NCBI GenBank assembly: GCA_015057505.1
Contig: SVEG01000020.1
Coordinates: 1 to 63,260, forward strand
Reading direction: 5' to 3'
Source: Lachnospiraceae bacterium
GTDB lineage: Bacteria > Bacillota > Clostridia > Lachnospirales > Lachnospiraceae
DNA length: 63,260 bases
Each line of letters begins with the position of its first letter. The stretch's first letter is position 1. Shown piece after piece: positions 37,545 through 44,332 of the stretch. The position numbers and the translations under genes are program-made. Below the pieces are notes generated by a model. That model was not told the DNA's origin, searched no databases, and worked only from the letters and a program-made list of their open reading frames with translations.

Positions 37545-38069
37545 ATGAAGAAAACATTCAGATATCAGATGACTTTAATTGCTATTATCAGTTGCTTATG
37601 CTTTGGAGGATGTGGTTTGTCGACAAGCGATGTTGAGAGTACTACAACAGATTATGCTGCAGATGTTACAGAATTTGATGAAGATAACAACGAAGATGGT
37701 TCGGATTGGCTTACTACAGGAGTCGTTTTTGATTATGGAACCATAACCCGTGGGGGTGAAAGTATTGGTGTACTTGTGACCATAAATGATGAAGGGGCTT
37801 CGTTTTATTATGATACTCCGACTCGGGAGTTGTTTGAAAGTGTTTCTTATCCTTTCGCTATAACAGACTCATGGGATGCGTATAATGACATTTTTTTTGA
37901 TGATGCAAATGGTGATAACGAATCCGATGTAACGCTACATTTTCTTCATGAGGATTACAGCTTTACAAACTTTGTCTGGTATTGGGACAAAGATAACGGC
38001 TATGTATATCAGGAAGAAGTTTCGTTTTTTCGAAAACCTGCAACATTTAGTGGTGAGACGGATTTTTAA
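37545..38069 (+). CDS. Putative lipoprotein of unknown function
   Basis: 174 residues. Signal peptide with lipobox CFGGC (Cys about residue 23), an acidic Ser/Thr linker, then a soluble domain (VFDYGTITRGGESIGVLVTINDEGASFYY, and a region DDANGDNESDVTLHFL resembling a calcium-binding Asp-rich loop of FG-GAP/dockerin type). CGGAGGGTAG is the RBS. It has a TATAAT and a palindromic operator-like site upstream. No family recognised. Confidence 0.6.
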   Translation: MKKTFRYQMTLIAIISCLCFGGCGLSTSDVESTTTDYAADVTEFDEDNNEDGSDWLTTGVVFDYGTITRGGESIGVLVTINDEGASFYYDTPTRELFESVSYPFAITDSWDAYNDIFFDDANGDNESDVTLHFLHEDYSFTNFVWYWDKDNGYVYQEEVSFFRKPATFSGETDF

Positions 38070-38101
38070 TGAGATGAGAGTATTTTAAATTAATAAATCA
38101 G

Positions 38102-38165
38102 GAGTGCCCAGGCACTCAAATGTTGTCCCCCGCATAAACTGTTAACAAACACTTTTTGCGGGGGT
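38102..38165 (+). promoter_or_regulatory. Two stem-loops in the sigK leader, the second over its RBS region
   Basis: GAGTGCC-CA-GGCACTC (38102-38117) is a perfect short hairpin. CCCCCGCA (38127-38134) pairs with TGCGGGGG (38157-38164) and is followed by TTTTGTTT, as in an intrinsic terminator. The GGGGG 3' arm is also the only purine-rich Shine-Dalgarno candidate for the GTG at 38174, so folding could block translation or end transcription just before sigK. Confidence 0.65.
38134..38149 (+). repeat. 16-bp direct repeat, right flank of the accessory segment
   Basis: ATAAACTGTTAACAAA, identical to 31911-31926. Here it forms most of the loop of the hairpin upstream of sigK. Confidence 0.5.
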
Positions 38166-38173
38166 TTTGTTTG

Positions 38174-38797
38174 GTGAAGGCTTTCCAGAATCCACTATCA
38201 CCTGAGGAAGAAAAATATTATCTGGAGCGTCTTAAAAGCGGGGACAATAGTGCGAAGGATTTACTTATAGAGCGCAATATGCGGTTAGTTGCGCATTTGG
38301 TCAAAAAATATAATTATGCGGACCGTGATGTGGAGGATTTGATTTCAATCGGGACAATCGGGCTTATTAAAGCAGTTAATACATTTAACGGGGACAAAGG
38401 AAGCAGACTTGTGACATATGCCGCGAAGTGTATAGATAATGAGCTCCTCATGATGCTTCGCTCCGAGAAAAAGCGCGCGCGTGATACTTCGATTTACGAA
38501 CCGCTCGGTACGGATTCAGAGGGTAATTCGATAAGTCTTATGGATGTGCTTGAAAGTGACGAGCTCGACATAATAGAGGAAATGGAGCTTGATGCGAATA
38601 TAAAGAAGCTCAACGGACTTATTAAGGATGTGCTTACGGAAAGGGAACGGCAAATTATTTGCCTGAGGTACGGACTTGGTGATGGGCATGAGGTTACCCA
38701 GAGAGAGATTGCGGAACGGTTTGGGATTTCAAGGAGCTATGTAAGCCGCCTTGAGAAGAAGGCACTTAAAAAACTCAGAGAGGCGTATGAAGTATAA
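38174..38797 (+). CDS. sigK: Sporulation sigma factor SigK without pro-sequence
   Basis: 207 residues from GTG 38174 (a TTG at 38156 would add six residues). Late mother-cell sigma factor. Region 2 has RNMRLVAHLVKKYNYADRD and DLISIGTIGLIKAVNTF, and region 4 ends with TQREIAERFGISRSYVSRLEKKAL. The protein begins KAFQNPLSPEEEKYY, equivalent to mature SigK; a stop codon at 38135 leaves no room for a pro-peptide, so cleavage by SpoIVFB is not expected. This resembles the Clostridioides form. A stable hairpin lies directly upstream, and a long palindrome starts 12 bases after the stop. Confidence 0.92.
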   Translation: MKAFQNPLSPEEEKYYLERLKSGDNSAKDLLIERNMRLVAHLVKKYNYADRDVEDLISIGTIGLIKAVNTFNGDKGSRLVTYAAKCIDNELLMMLRSEKKRARDTSIYEPLGTDSEGNSISLMDVLESDELDIIEEMELDANIKKLNGLIKDVLTERERQIICLRYGLGDGHEVTQREIAERFGISRSYVSRLEKKALKKLREAYEV

Positions 38798-38809
38798 TCA
38801 CTGTGTATA

Positions 38810-39251
38810 TGCCGCGAGCATTGGTACCGTGCAGATAAGGTAAGCAGGGCTGTGTGTAGTTGGTTTTTAGTATTACTTTTTCGCTGGCAACAAAGGTTTT
38901 TAGAAGGACTTAGCTTTTTAAGCTTTCCGCCTAATTGTGCCGCGCAGAGTTGTCTGAGTGGAATTGATTAGAAGTTCAAGTGGTTTGGCAAATATGTAGA
39001 TTTTATATGCAAGGATTATAAGGCACGCTTTTCAAGTACCTTTAACCCTTGCATATAAAATCTACATATTTGCCAAACCACTTGCACTTCTTCAATTCCA
39101 AGAGTTTAACGGAGCGGCACAAAATCAAAGACGGAAAGCAAAAAGCTTTAGCCCTTCTTAAAACCGTAAAAGCTGCAAGAAAAAGTAATACTAAAAACCA
39201 ACTGAACACAGTCCTGCTTACCTTATCTGCACGGTACCAATGCTCGCGGCA
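38810..39251. repeat. Long palindromic intergenic element, copy 3 (forward, core deleted)
   Basis: A 442-bp palindrome between convergent sigK and the SDR gene. Its outer helix (38810-38880 with 39181-39251) is almost perfect over 70 bp and contains GCCGCGAGCATTGGTACC and GTGCAGATAAGGTAAGCAGG. The conserved module is complete on both arms (GCTTTCCGCC, GTGCCGCGCAGAG, TTGTCTGAGTGGAATTG / CAATTCCAAGAGTTTAACG, GAGCGGCAC, CGGAAAGC). The inner helix (CAAGTGGTTTGGCAAATATG and complement) closes at GGCACGC/GTACC with the second core missing. The ORFs on both strands of its right arm are judged spurious. Confidence 0.85.
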
Positions 39252-39280
39252 CAAAAACGGCGGTTAAATCCAACCGCCGT
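39252..39280 (-). terminator. Terminator of the SDR gene, overlapping its stop codon
   Basis: ACGGCGGTT pairs with AACCGCCGT (39257-39280) and is followed on the - strand by TTTTTG. The 5' arm is inside the last codons of the SDR gene, so coding end and terminator overlap. It abuts the end of palindrome copy 3. Confidence 0.85.
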
Positions 39281-39998
39281 CTAATGTTATTATCTGTCCT
39301 GTAAGATAGGTGTGTCCGCCTGTTGCAAGCTCATATACGAAACGTGCTATTTCAGAGGGTTGTCCCATGCGTCCGACGGGAATATCCTCGCAAAGTGCTA
39401 ATAAGTCATCTTCGCTTAAACAACTGTTCATCTCGGTATCAATAAGGCCGCAGGCAACTGCATTAACGTAAATGCCGCTTGGTGCAAGTTCCTTGGCAAG
39501 CGCTTTTGTAAAGATGTTAAGTCCGCCCTTGGAAGCGGAGTATACAGCTTCGCACGATGCACCGACATTGCCCCACACGGAGGAAATATTGATTATATGC
39601 CCGCAGTGAGCTTTGACCATGTCAGGAATCGCAACGTGACAACAGTTAAGCGAAGAAACAAGATTGGTCTGCAAAATATTGTTGTACTCCTCAGGGGTCA
39701 TATCCTGAAAAAGTCCGATATGTGCAATTCCGGCATTGTTGACTACGATGCCGACCGGACCGAGTTTGTTTTTTGTCTCGTCAAAAATATATTTAACATT
39801 GTTATAATCTTTTATATCGCAAAGAAAACTTAAGCAGGGAACCCCGTATGTGAGGATTTCCTGTTTTGTTGTTTCAAGGCTTTCTTTATCGTGTACAGCA
39901 TTAATTACCACGGGATGACCGTTTTTGGCAAATTCGATTGCAATGGCTTTGCCGATTCCGCGGCCCGAACCGCTTACAAATACTACGGGTTTGTTCAT
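39264..39998 (-). CDS. Short-chain dehydrogenase/reductase, FabG-like
   Basis: 244 residues, classical SDR. NAD(P) motif VSGSGRGIGKAIA, NNAGIAHIG, catalytic Ser in NISSVWGN and YSASKGGLNIFTKALAKE (Tyr and Lys), and a C-terminal GQIITLDGGWI. This is the 3-oxoacyl-ACP reductase family; the true substrate is uncertain because it is not in a fatty-acid cluster. RBS GGGAGG precedes the ATG at 39998. One of only four - strand genes seen. Confidence 0.88.
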   Translation of the reverse strand: MNKPVVFVSGSGRGIGKAIAIEFAKNGHPVVINAVHDKESLETTKQEILTYGVPCLSFLCDIKDYNNVKYIFDETKNKLGPVGIVVNNAGIAHIGLFQDMTPEEYNNILQTNLVSSLNCCHVAIPDMVKAHCGHIINISSVWGNVGASCEAVYSASKGGLNIFTKALAKELAPSGIYVNAVACGLIDTEMNSCLSEDDLLALCEDIPVGRMGQPSEIARFVYELATGGHTYLTGQIITLDGGWI

Positions 39999-40163
39999 TG
40001 TTGCCTCCCAAATGTCGCCTTAAGCTTGGCGTCTTTAAGTGTAATAAATGTCTGCCGGTATAAAATAATCGGCTTTTTTACATAATAATATTACTTCAAA
40101 AATAAGTTGCGGTCAATGTTTGTTACAAAGAATTAAATTTGTTTAAACAAGGCTGATGTTATA

Positions 40164-40192
40164 TTGATTTTAGCTTGTATTTTTGGTATGAT
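40164..40192 (+). promoter_or_regulatory. Promoter of trxB
   Basis: TTGATT (40164-40169), 17 bases and TATGAT (40187-40192). The leader to trxB contains a small GC hairpin (CCCGCGATGCGGG, 40238-40250) just before the RBS. Confidence 0.72.
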
Positions 40193-40263
40193 ATAGGAAA
40201 GAAGTATCATTTTTACAATGATGCTGTATTTTGGATGCCCGCGATGCGGGAAAGGAGAAGACG

Positions 40264-41181
40264 ATGGATAAAATTTATGATTTGATAATTATAGGCGGAG
40301 GCCCTGCGGGACTTTCTGCGGCGGTGTATGCCGAGAGGGCTAAGCTTGATATGATATTGCTTGAGAAGGCGCCTGTGAGTGGCGGTCAGGTTCTTAATAC
40401 TTATGAGGTGGACAATTATCTCGGACTTCCGGGAATTAACGGTTTTGATCTCGGCATGAAGTTCAAGGAGCATGCAGAGAAGCTAGGGGTAACTTTTAAG
40501 GACGGCGACGTTGTAAGTATTGATGTAAAGGGCGATGTTAAGAGCATCGTGACGGATAAAGAGACTTATAAGGCAAAGTCGGTTATTATTGCGACGGGTG
40601 CGGCGCACCGTAAGCTTGGTGTGCCGGGCGAAGAAGAACTTTCGGGTATGGGTGTTTCTTATTGCGCGACCTGTGACGGAGCATTTTTTAAGGGAAGAGA
40701 AGTTGCTGTAGTCGGAGGCGGTGATGTGGCGGTCGAGGATGCTATTTTCCTTGCAAGACTTTGCGAGAAGGTTTATGTAATTCACAGAAGAGACGAATTC
40801 AGGGCTGCCAAGACCTTGGTTGAGAGTCTTAAGCAGTGCCCCAATGTTGAGATTATTTGGGACAGCGTTGTTGAAGAAATTAAGGGTGAGGATGAGGTTC
40901 AGGCCGTAAGTCTTAAGAATGTTAAGACGGGTGAGAATTCGGAAGTGGAGCTTCAGGGTGTTTTTGTTGCAGTCGGAATGCTTCCCAATACTTCTGCTTT
41001 TGCAGGCGGTCCGATTGATTTGGATGCGACGGGATATATTAAGGCAGGAGAAGATTGTGCGACGAATGTTGCGGGTGTATTTGCGGCAGGAGATGTAAGA
41101 ACTAAATCTCTTCGCCAGATTGTTACTGCGGTTGCTGACGGAGCCAATGCGGTTACTTCTGTTGAAAAATATTTAATGTAG
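40264..41181 (+). CDS. trxB: Thioredoxin reductase
   Basis: 305 residues from ATG 40264, with AAAGGAG upstream (the in-frame codons from 40231 overlap the leader hairpin). FAD motif IIGGGPAGLSAAVYAERA, redox-active CATC in VSYCATCDGAFF, NAD(P) motif VVGGGDVAVEDAIFLA, and C-terminal GVFAAGDVRTKSLRQIVTAVADG. It reduces thioredoxin with NADPH or, in some relatives, from ferredoxin. No thioredoxin gene is adjacent. Confidence 0.95.
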   Translation: MDKIYDLIIIGGGPAGLSAAVYAERAKLDMILLEKAPVSGGQVLNTYEVDNYLGLPGINGFDLGMKFKEHAEKLGVTFKDGDVVSIDVKGDVKSIVTDKETYKAKSVIIATGAAHRKLGVPGEEELSGMGVSYCATCDGAFFKGREVAVVGGGDVAVEDAIFLARLCEKVYVIHRRDEFRAAKTLVESLKQCPNVEIIWDSVVEEIKGEDEVQAVSLKNVKTGENSEVELQGVFVAVGMLPNTSAFAGGPIDLDATGYIKAGEDCATNVAGVFAAGDVRTKSLRQIVTAVADGANAVTSVEKYLM

Positions 41182-41228
41182 GACGAGGTTGTAGTTTGCG
41201 CGGGGAGCGCGTTTTATTGGGAGGACAT

Positions 41229-42587
41229 ATGAAGCATAAGAACGGACTTAGAATTGCGACAGTTGCGGTGGGCGGAGCAGCCTGCATATTTGCACTGTCT
41301 ACGGGGATTGATTTTGCTAAAGGACAAAAAAATAATATAAGGCAGATAGAGACACCTGTTGCAGGTATGTCTGTGGTGCTTGGTGATTTTATTGAGAATT
41401 CAGGACAGACTGAGGTTGATAAACTGCTTGAGATAAACGGTGTAAAAAAGGAGAATCCGAAGACAGATACTCCGGTAAGTGAGGGTGATGATAAGGAGAC
41501 GGTAATTGTCATAGTTCCGGAAGAAACGACTACGATGCCTGAGGAGACTCAGTCAGACAATTTTGAAGAAATTGCCGACACAACACCGGAGGAACCTACA
41601 ACACCGGAGGAACCTACAACACCGGAGGAGCCTACAACAACGGAGCAACCAACGACGCCGGAAGAAACCACGGAGCCTGAGACAACCACAGAGCCGCAGA
41701 AAGAATCTCCTTACAGCGGAATTGCTGTGGCAATTTGCGACAGCTATGTTAATGTAAGAAGCGGGCCGGGTACGGAATATAAGATTCTTGGCAAGATATA
41801 TAAGAATTGTGCGGCTGAGATTCTCGAAGAGACTGATGGCTGGTATAAGATGACATCAGGTAATCTGACGGGATACATAAAGGCAGAATATTTTGCAACG
41901 GGCGATGAAGCGGGACGTCTTGCAGAAGAACTCGGACGAAAAGTCGGCAAGGTGACGGCATCTGCTTTAAGACTCAGGAAAGAACCATCCCTTGATGCGA
42001 AGATAGTAACCATGATTCCTAACGGTGAGAAGGTTGCCGTTGTATACGAGGATGACGAGTGGGTAAAAGTTCAGGCAGACGGAACGGAAGGCTGGGTGTT
42101 TAAGGAATACCTTGACATCGAGGTTAATTTTGATAAGGCGATTACTCTTGAAGAGGAACGTGCTAAGAAGGCAGCAGCAGAAGAGGCAGAGAGAATTAAG
42201 CAGAATGCTATCAAAAGTGCAGAGGAAGACGAACTCAGACAGGCTATTGTTAATTATGCCCTTCAGTTTGTCGGCAATAAGTACGTGTACGGTGGTAACA
42301 GTCTTACGGAAGGTACGGACTGTTCAGGATTTGTTAAGCTTATATATAAGGAATTTGGTTACGGTATGCAACGTCGCGCATCCTTACAGTATCGTGATGG
42401 TGTGAAAATTAACTGGGAAGATGCAAAACCCGGCGATTTGATTTTCTATGGCGATGACAGTGTTGACCATGTTGTAATGTACATAGGCGATCAGAAAGTT
42501 GTTCATGCAAGTAATCCGACAACTGGTATAATTGTTTCGACAATAAATTACAAGCGTGTTTTCGGTGCTATAAGGGTAATTCAGTAA
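41229..42587 (+). CDS. Secreted SH3b-NlpC/P60 cell-wall hydrolase
   Basis: 452 residues from ATG 41229 (GGGAGGAC upstream). An N-terminal signal or anchor segment (about 8-28), a Pro/Thr/Glu-rich linker made of TPEEPT repeats (about 115-160), two SH3b domains (about 168-225 and 238-300: SYVNVRSGPGTEYKILG and SALRLRKEPSLDAKIV), a short coiled coil, and a C-terminal NlpC/P60 domain with Cys365 (TDCSGFVKLIY), His414 (DHVVMYIG) and His426. It probably cleaves peptidoglycan stem peptides outside the cell. Confidence 0.94.
   Translation: MKHKNGLRIATVAVGGAACIFALSTGIDFAKGQKNNIRQIETPVAGMSVVLGDFIENSGQTEVDKLLEINGVKKENPKTDTPVSEGDDKETVIVIVPEETTTMPEETQSDNFEEIADTTPEEPTTPEEPTTPEEPTTTEQPTTPEETTEPETTTEPQKESPYSGIAVAICDSYVNVRSGPGTEYKILGKIYKNCAAEILEETDGWYKMTSGNLTGYIKAEYFATGDEAGRLAEELGRKVGKVTASALRLRKEPSLDAKIVTMIPNGEKVAVVYEDDEWVKVQADGTEGWVFKEYLDIEVNFDKAITLEEERAKKAAAEEAERIKQNAIKSAEEDELRQAIVNYALQFVGNKYVYGGNSLTEGTDCSGFVKLIYKEFGYGMQRRASLQYRDGVKINWEDAKPGDLIFYGDDSVDHVVMYIGDQKVVHASNPTTGIIVSTINYKRVFGAIRVIQ
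41581..41675 (+). repeat. 18-bp tandem repeats in the linker of the NlpC/P60 gene
   Basis: Three near-identical copies of ACACCGGAGGAACCTACA plus degenerate ones encode TPEEPT units. A coding repeat prone to length change; not a CRISPR or regulatory array. Confidence 0.8.
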
Positions 42588-42599
42588 AAAAGTCAAGAG

Positions 42600-42809
42600 T
42601 GTGGATAAAAATAATCGGTTTTTGTGAAAAGTGCACAAAAACCGATTTTGTTTTTGCTTGATATGTTAAAAAATGAAAAATATTAAGTAAACCAACCTAA
42701 AGTTATCCACATTCTAAAAGTGTTGAATTTATCGCAAAAATGAGTTATACACGAAGTTATCCACATTTTCCACACTTAAATATTATGTAAAAGTGGATAT
42801 TTTGGATAA
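42600..42809. promoter_or_regulatory. Cluster of DnaA boxes
   Basis: Three perfect 9-mers TTATCCACA: 42600-42608 (- strand), 42703-42711 (+) and 42757-42765 (+). Near matches follow: TTATACACG at 42745-42753, TTTTCCACA at 42766-42774, AGTGGATAT near 42792 and TTTGGATAA at 42801-42809 (both - strand type). AT-rich DNA follows to 43040. No dnaA or dnaN gene is near. It may be a DnaA-titrating or regulatory cluster rather than the main origin. Confidence 0.7.
42613..42656 (+). terminator. Terminator of the NlpC/P60 gene
   Basis: AATCGGTTTTTGTG pairs perfectly with CACAAAAACCGATT over a 7-base loop, followed by TTGTTTTTG. Confidence 0.92.
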
Positions 42810-42970
42810 ACAAACGTTTTGTGAAGTTCTCATAAATCGACATTTTTCGGCAAAAAAAATCAAAAAAGGCTTGACTTTTTTTGTACTTTAGGTATGGCGT
42901 TTTAAGAAATTTATATGGAAAGATATTGGTAAAAAATATATCGAAAATGCGCAGACAATTCAAAAAAAGC

Positions 42971-42998
42971 TTGATAATTTTCGGAAAAGTGATATAAT
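42971..42998 (+). promoter_or_regulatory. Promoter of hpf
   Basis: TTGATA (42971-42976), 16 bases and TATAAT (42993-42998). The rest of the 474-base gap before hpf holds only the terminator, DnaA boxes and AT-rich DNA. Confidence 0.78.
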
Positions 42999-43061
42999 AC
43001 AAACAGGAGGAAAAAATAAAGAATAAATAATTTTAAGTAACAGGTAAAGGAGTTGGTATTT

Positions 43062-43598
43062 ATGAAATTTATCATTACAGGAAGAAATATTGATGTTACT
43101 CAGGGATTACGTTTGGCAGTTACGGAGAAGATTGGTAAGCTCGAGAAGTTCTTTTCAGAAGACACAGAAGTTCATGTAACACTCAGTGTTGAGAAGGACA
43201 GACAGAAGATTGAGGTAACCATTCCGGTTAAAGGTAACATAATCAGGGCTGAACAGGTTAGCAGTGACATGTATGTTTCCATAGATTTGGTTGAGGAGAT
43301 TATAGAGAGACAGTTAAAGAAGTATAAGAACAAGATTATTGACAGAAAGCAGAGCGCTGTAGCGGTTGAATTTACTCCTGAATATGTGGAGAAGGATTAT
43401 GACGAGGATGATACAATCAATATTGTGCGTACCAAGAGATTCGGAATCAAACCGATGGATCCTGAAGAGGCATGCGTACAGATGGAGCTTCTCGGACATA
43501 ACTTCTATGTATTCATGAATTCTGAGACTAACGAAGTCAATGTAGTTTATAAGCGCAAAGGTAACACATACGGCTTAATTGAGCCCGAACTTGAATAA
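43062..43598 (+). CDS. hpf: Ribosome hibernation promoting factor, long form
   Basis: 178 residues from ATG 43062 (AAAGGAG upstream; TTG 43053 also in frame). N-terminal S30AE/YfiA domain (MKFIITGRNIDVTQGLRLAVTEKIGKLEKFF), a charged linker, and the C-terminal dimerisation domain (VRTKRFGIKPMDPEEACVQMELLGHNFYVFMN) that defines the long form, which pairs ribosomes into 100S dimers. Usually encoded directly upstream of secA in Firmicutes, as here, though palindrome copy 4 separates them. Confidence 0.96.
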   Translation: MKFIITGRNIDVTQGLRLAVTEKIGKLEKFFSEDTEVHVTLSVEKDRQKIEVTIPVKGNIIRAEQVSSDMYVSIDLVEEIIERQLKKYKNKIIDRKQSAVAVEFTPEYVEKDYDEDDTINIVRTKRFGIKPMDPEEACVQMELLGHNFYVFMNSETNEVNVVYKRKGNTYGLIEPELE

Positions 43599-43614
43599 TA
43601 ATATAACATACAGT

Positions 43615-43650
43615 AACCCCGGACGGATTATCCGCCCGGGGTTTTGTTTA
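43615..43650 (+). terminator. Terminator of hpf
   Basis: AACCCCGGACGGA pairs with TCCGCCCGGGGTT, followed by TTGTTTA. It lies immediately before palindrome copy 4. Confidence 0.9.
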
Positions 43651-43653
43651 CTT

Positions 43654-44208
43654 ATAAAAGTTCCACCACCCGCCATACTGTGGCTTGCGTCGGTTTGTCC
43701 TGCCCCATGGGACGATATTGCCGTTTCCTCGCAACATTTTCAGATTTAAAGAAGAACTAATGCTTTTTTACTTTCTGCCTTATGATTTTGTGCCGCTCCG
43801 TTAAACTCTTGGAATTGAAGAAGTTCAAGTAGTTTGGGATATATGCATATTTTATATGTAATGTTTAAAGGCACTTAAAAAACGTTGCTCCTTGGCTTGC
43901 GAGATGAAACCCAAGGAGATATTCGGCCAATAAACTTATCGTTTCATCGCGCAAGCCTAGTAGCACTACGTTTTTTTTCGTAGCGAGAGCGTGCCTTATA
44001 AACATTACATATAAAATATGCATATATCCCGAACTACTGAACTTCTAATCAATTCCACTCAGACAACTCTACGCGGCACAATTAGGCAGAAAGCTTAAAA
44101 TGCAAAGTTCTTCTAAAAATCTGTGTTGCCTTCGGAAACGGCAATATCGTCCCATGGGGCAGGACAAACCGACGCAAGCCACAGTGTGGCGGGTGGGTGG
44201 AACTTTAT
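43654..44208. repeat. Long palindromic intergenic element, copy 4 (reverse)
   Basis: A 555-bp palindrome between hpf and secA, in reverse orientation: the GTGCCGCTCCGTTAAACTC half is on the left (43791-43810) and the ACTCAGACAACTCTACGCGG half on the right. Outer helix (43660-43727 with 44134-44204) is about 68 bp, nearly perfect, and unrelated to other copies (GTTTGTCCTGCCCCATGG, CGATATTGCCGTTTCC). The inner helix (GGGATATATGCATATTTTAT and complement) and the second core (TTGCGAGATGAAAC / GTTTCATCGCGCAAG, CTACG...CGTAGCGAGAGCG) are present. Confidence 0.87.
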
Positions 44209-44240
44209 GGAATGAAAATGAGAAGTCGGGGAAGAATGTA

Positions 44241-44269
44241 TTGAATTTGCAACGGTTTAGTGGTACAAT
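44241..44269 (+). promoter_or_regulatory. Promoter of secA
   Basis: TTGAAT (44241-44246), 17 bases and TACAAT (44264-44269). A leader hairpin AGCATAG/CTATGCT (44280-44302) follows before the secA RBS (AGGAGA). Confidence 0.65.
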
Positions 44270-44332
44270 GTTATAATACAGCATAGTGGTGTAGTCTATG
44301 CTTCATGTAATATAATGTTTAGGAGATTGTAA

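Noticed and set aside
39042-39267. Overlapping ORFs on both strands in the right arm of palindrome copy 3
   Set aside because: They are reverse-strand readings of the same palindromic arm with no RBS or homologous protein pattern.
40053-40080. Intrinsic terminator upstream of the SDR gene
   Set aside because: The pairing (GCCG with CGGC over a long AT loop) is too short, and no upstream + strand transcript is known to need it.
41581-41675. Possible CRISPR-like repeat array
   Set aside because: The 18-bp repeats have no spacers and are in-frame coding repeats for the Pro/Thr/Glu linker of a cell-wall hydrolase.
42600-42809. Main chromosomal origin oriC
   Set aside because: The DnaA boxes are suggestive, but no dnaA, dnaN, rpmH or gidA gene is near and genes keep one direction on both sides; kept only as a DnaA-box cluster.
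42800-43050. raiA-type structured RNA upstream of hpf
   Set aside because: The stretch is AT-rich without stable pairing that I could identify; only promoter elements were supported.
43654-44208. Conventional insertion sequence or MITE
   Set aside because: No transposase, and the outer ends differ in sequence between copies, whereas IS and MITE ends are shared. A hairpin-type mobile element remains possible.
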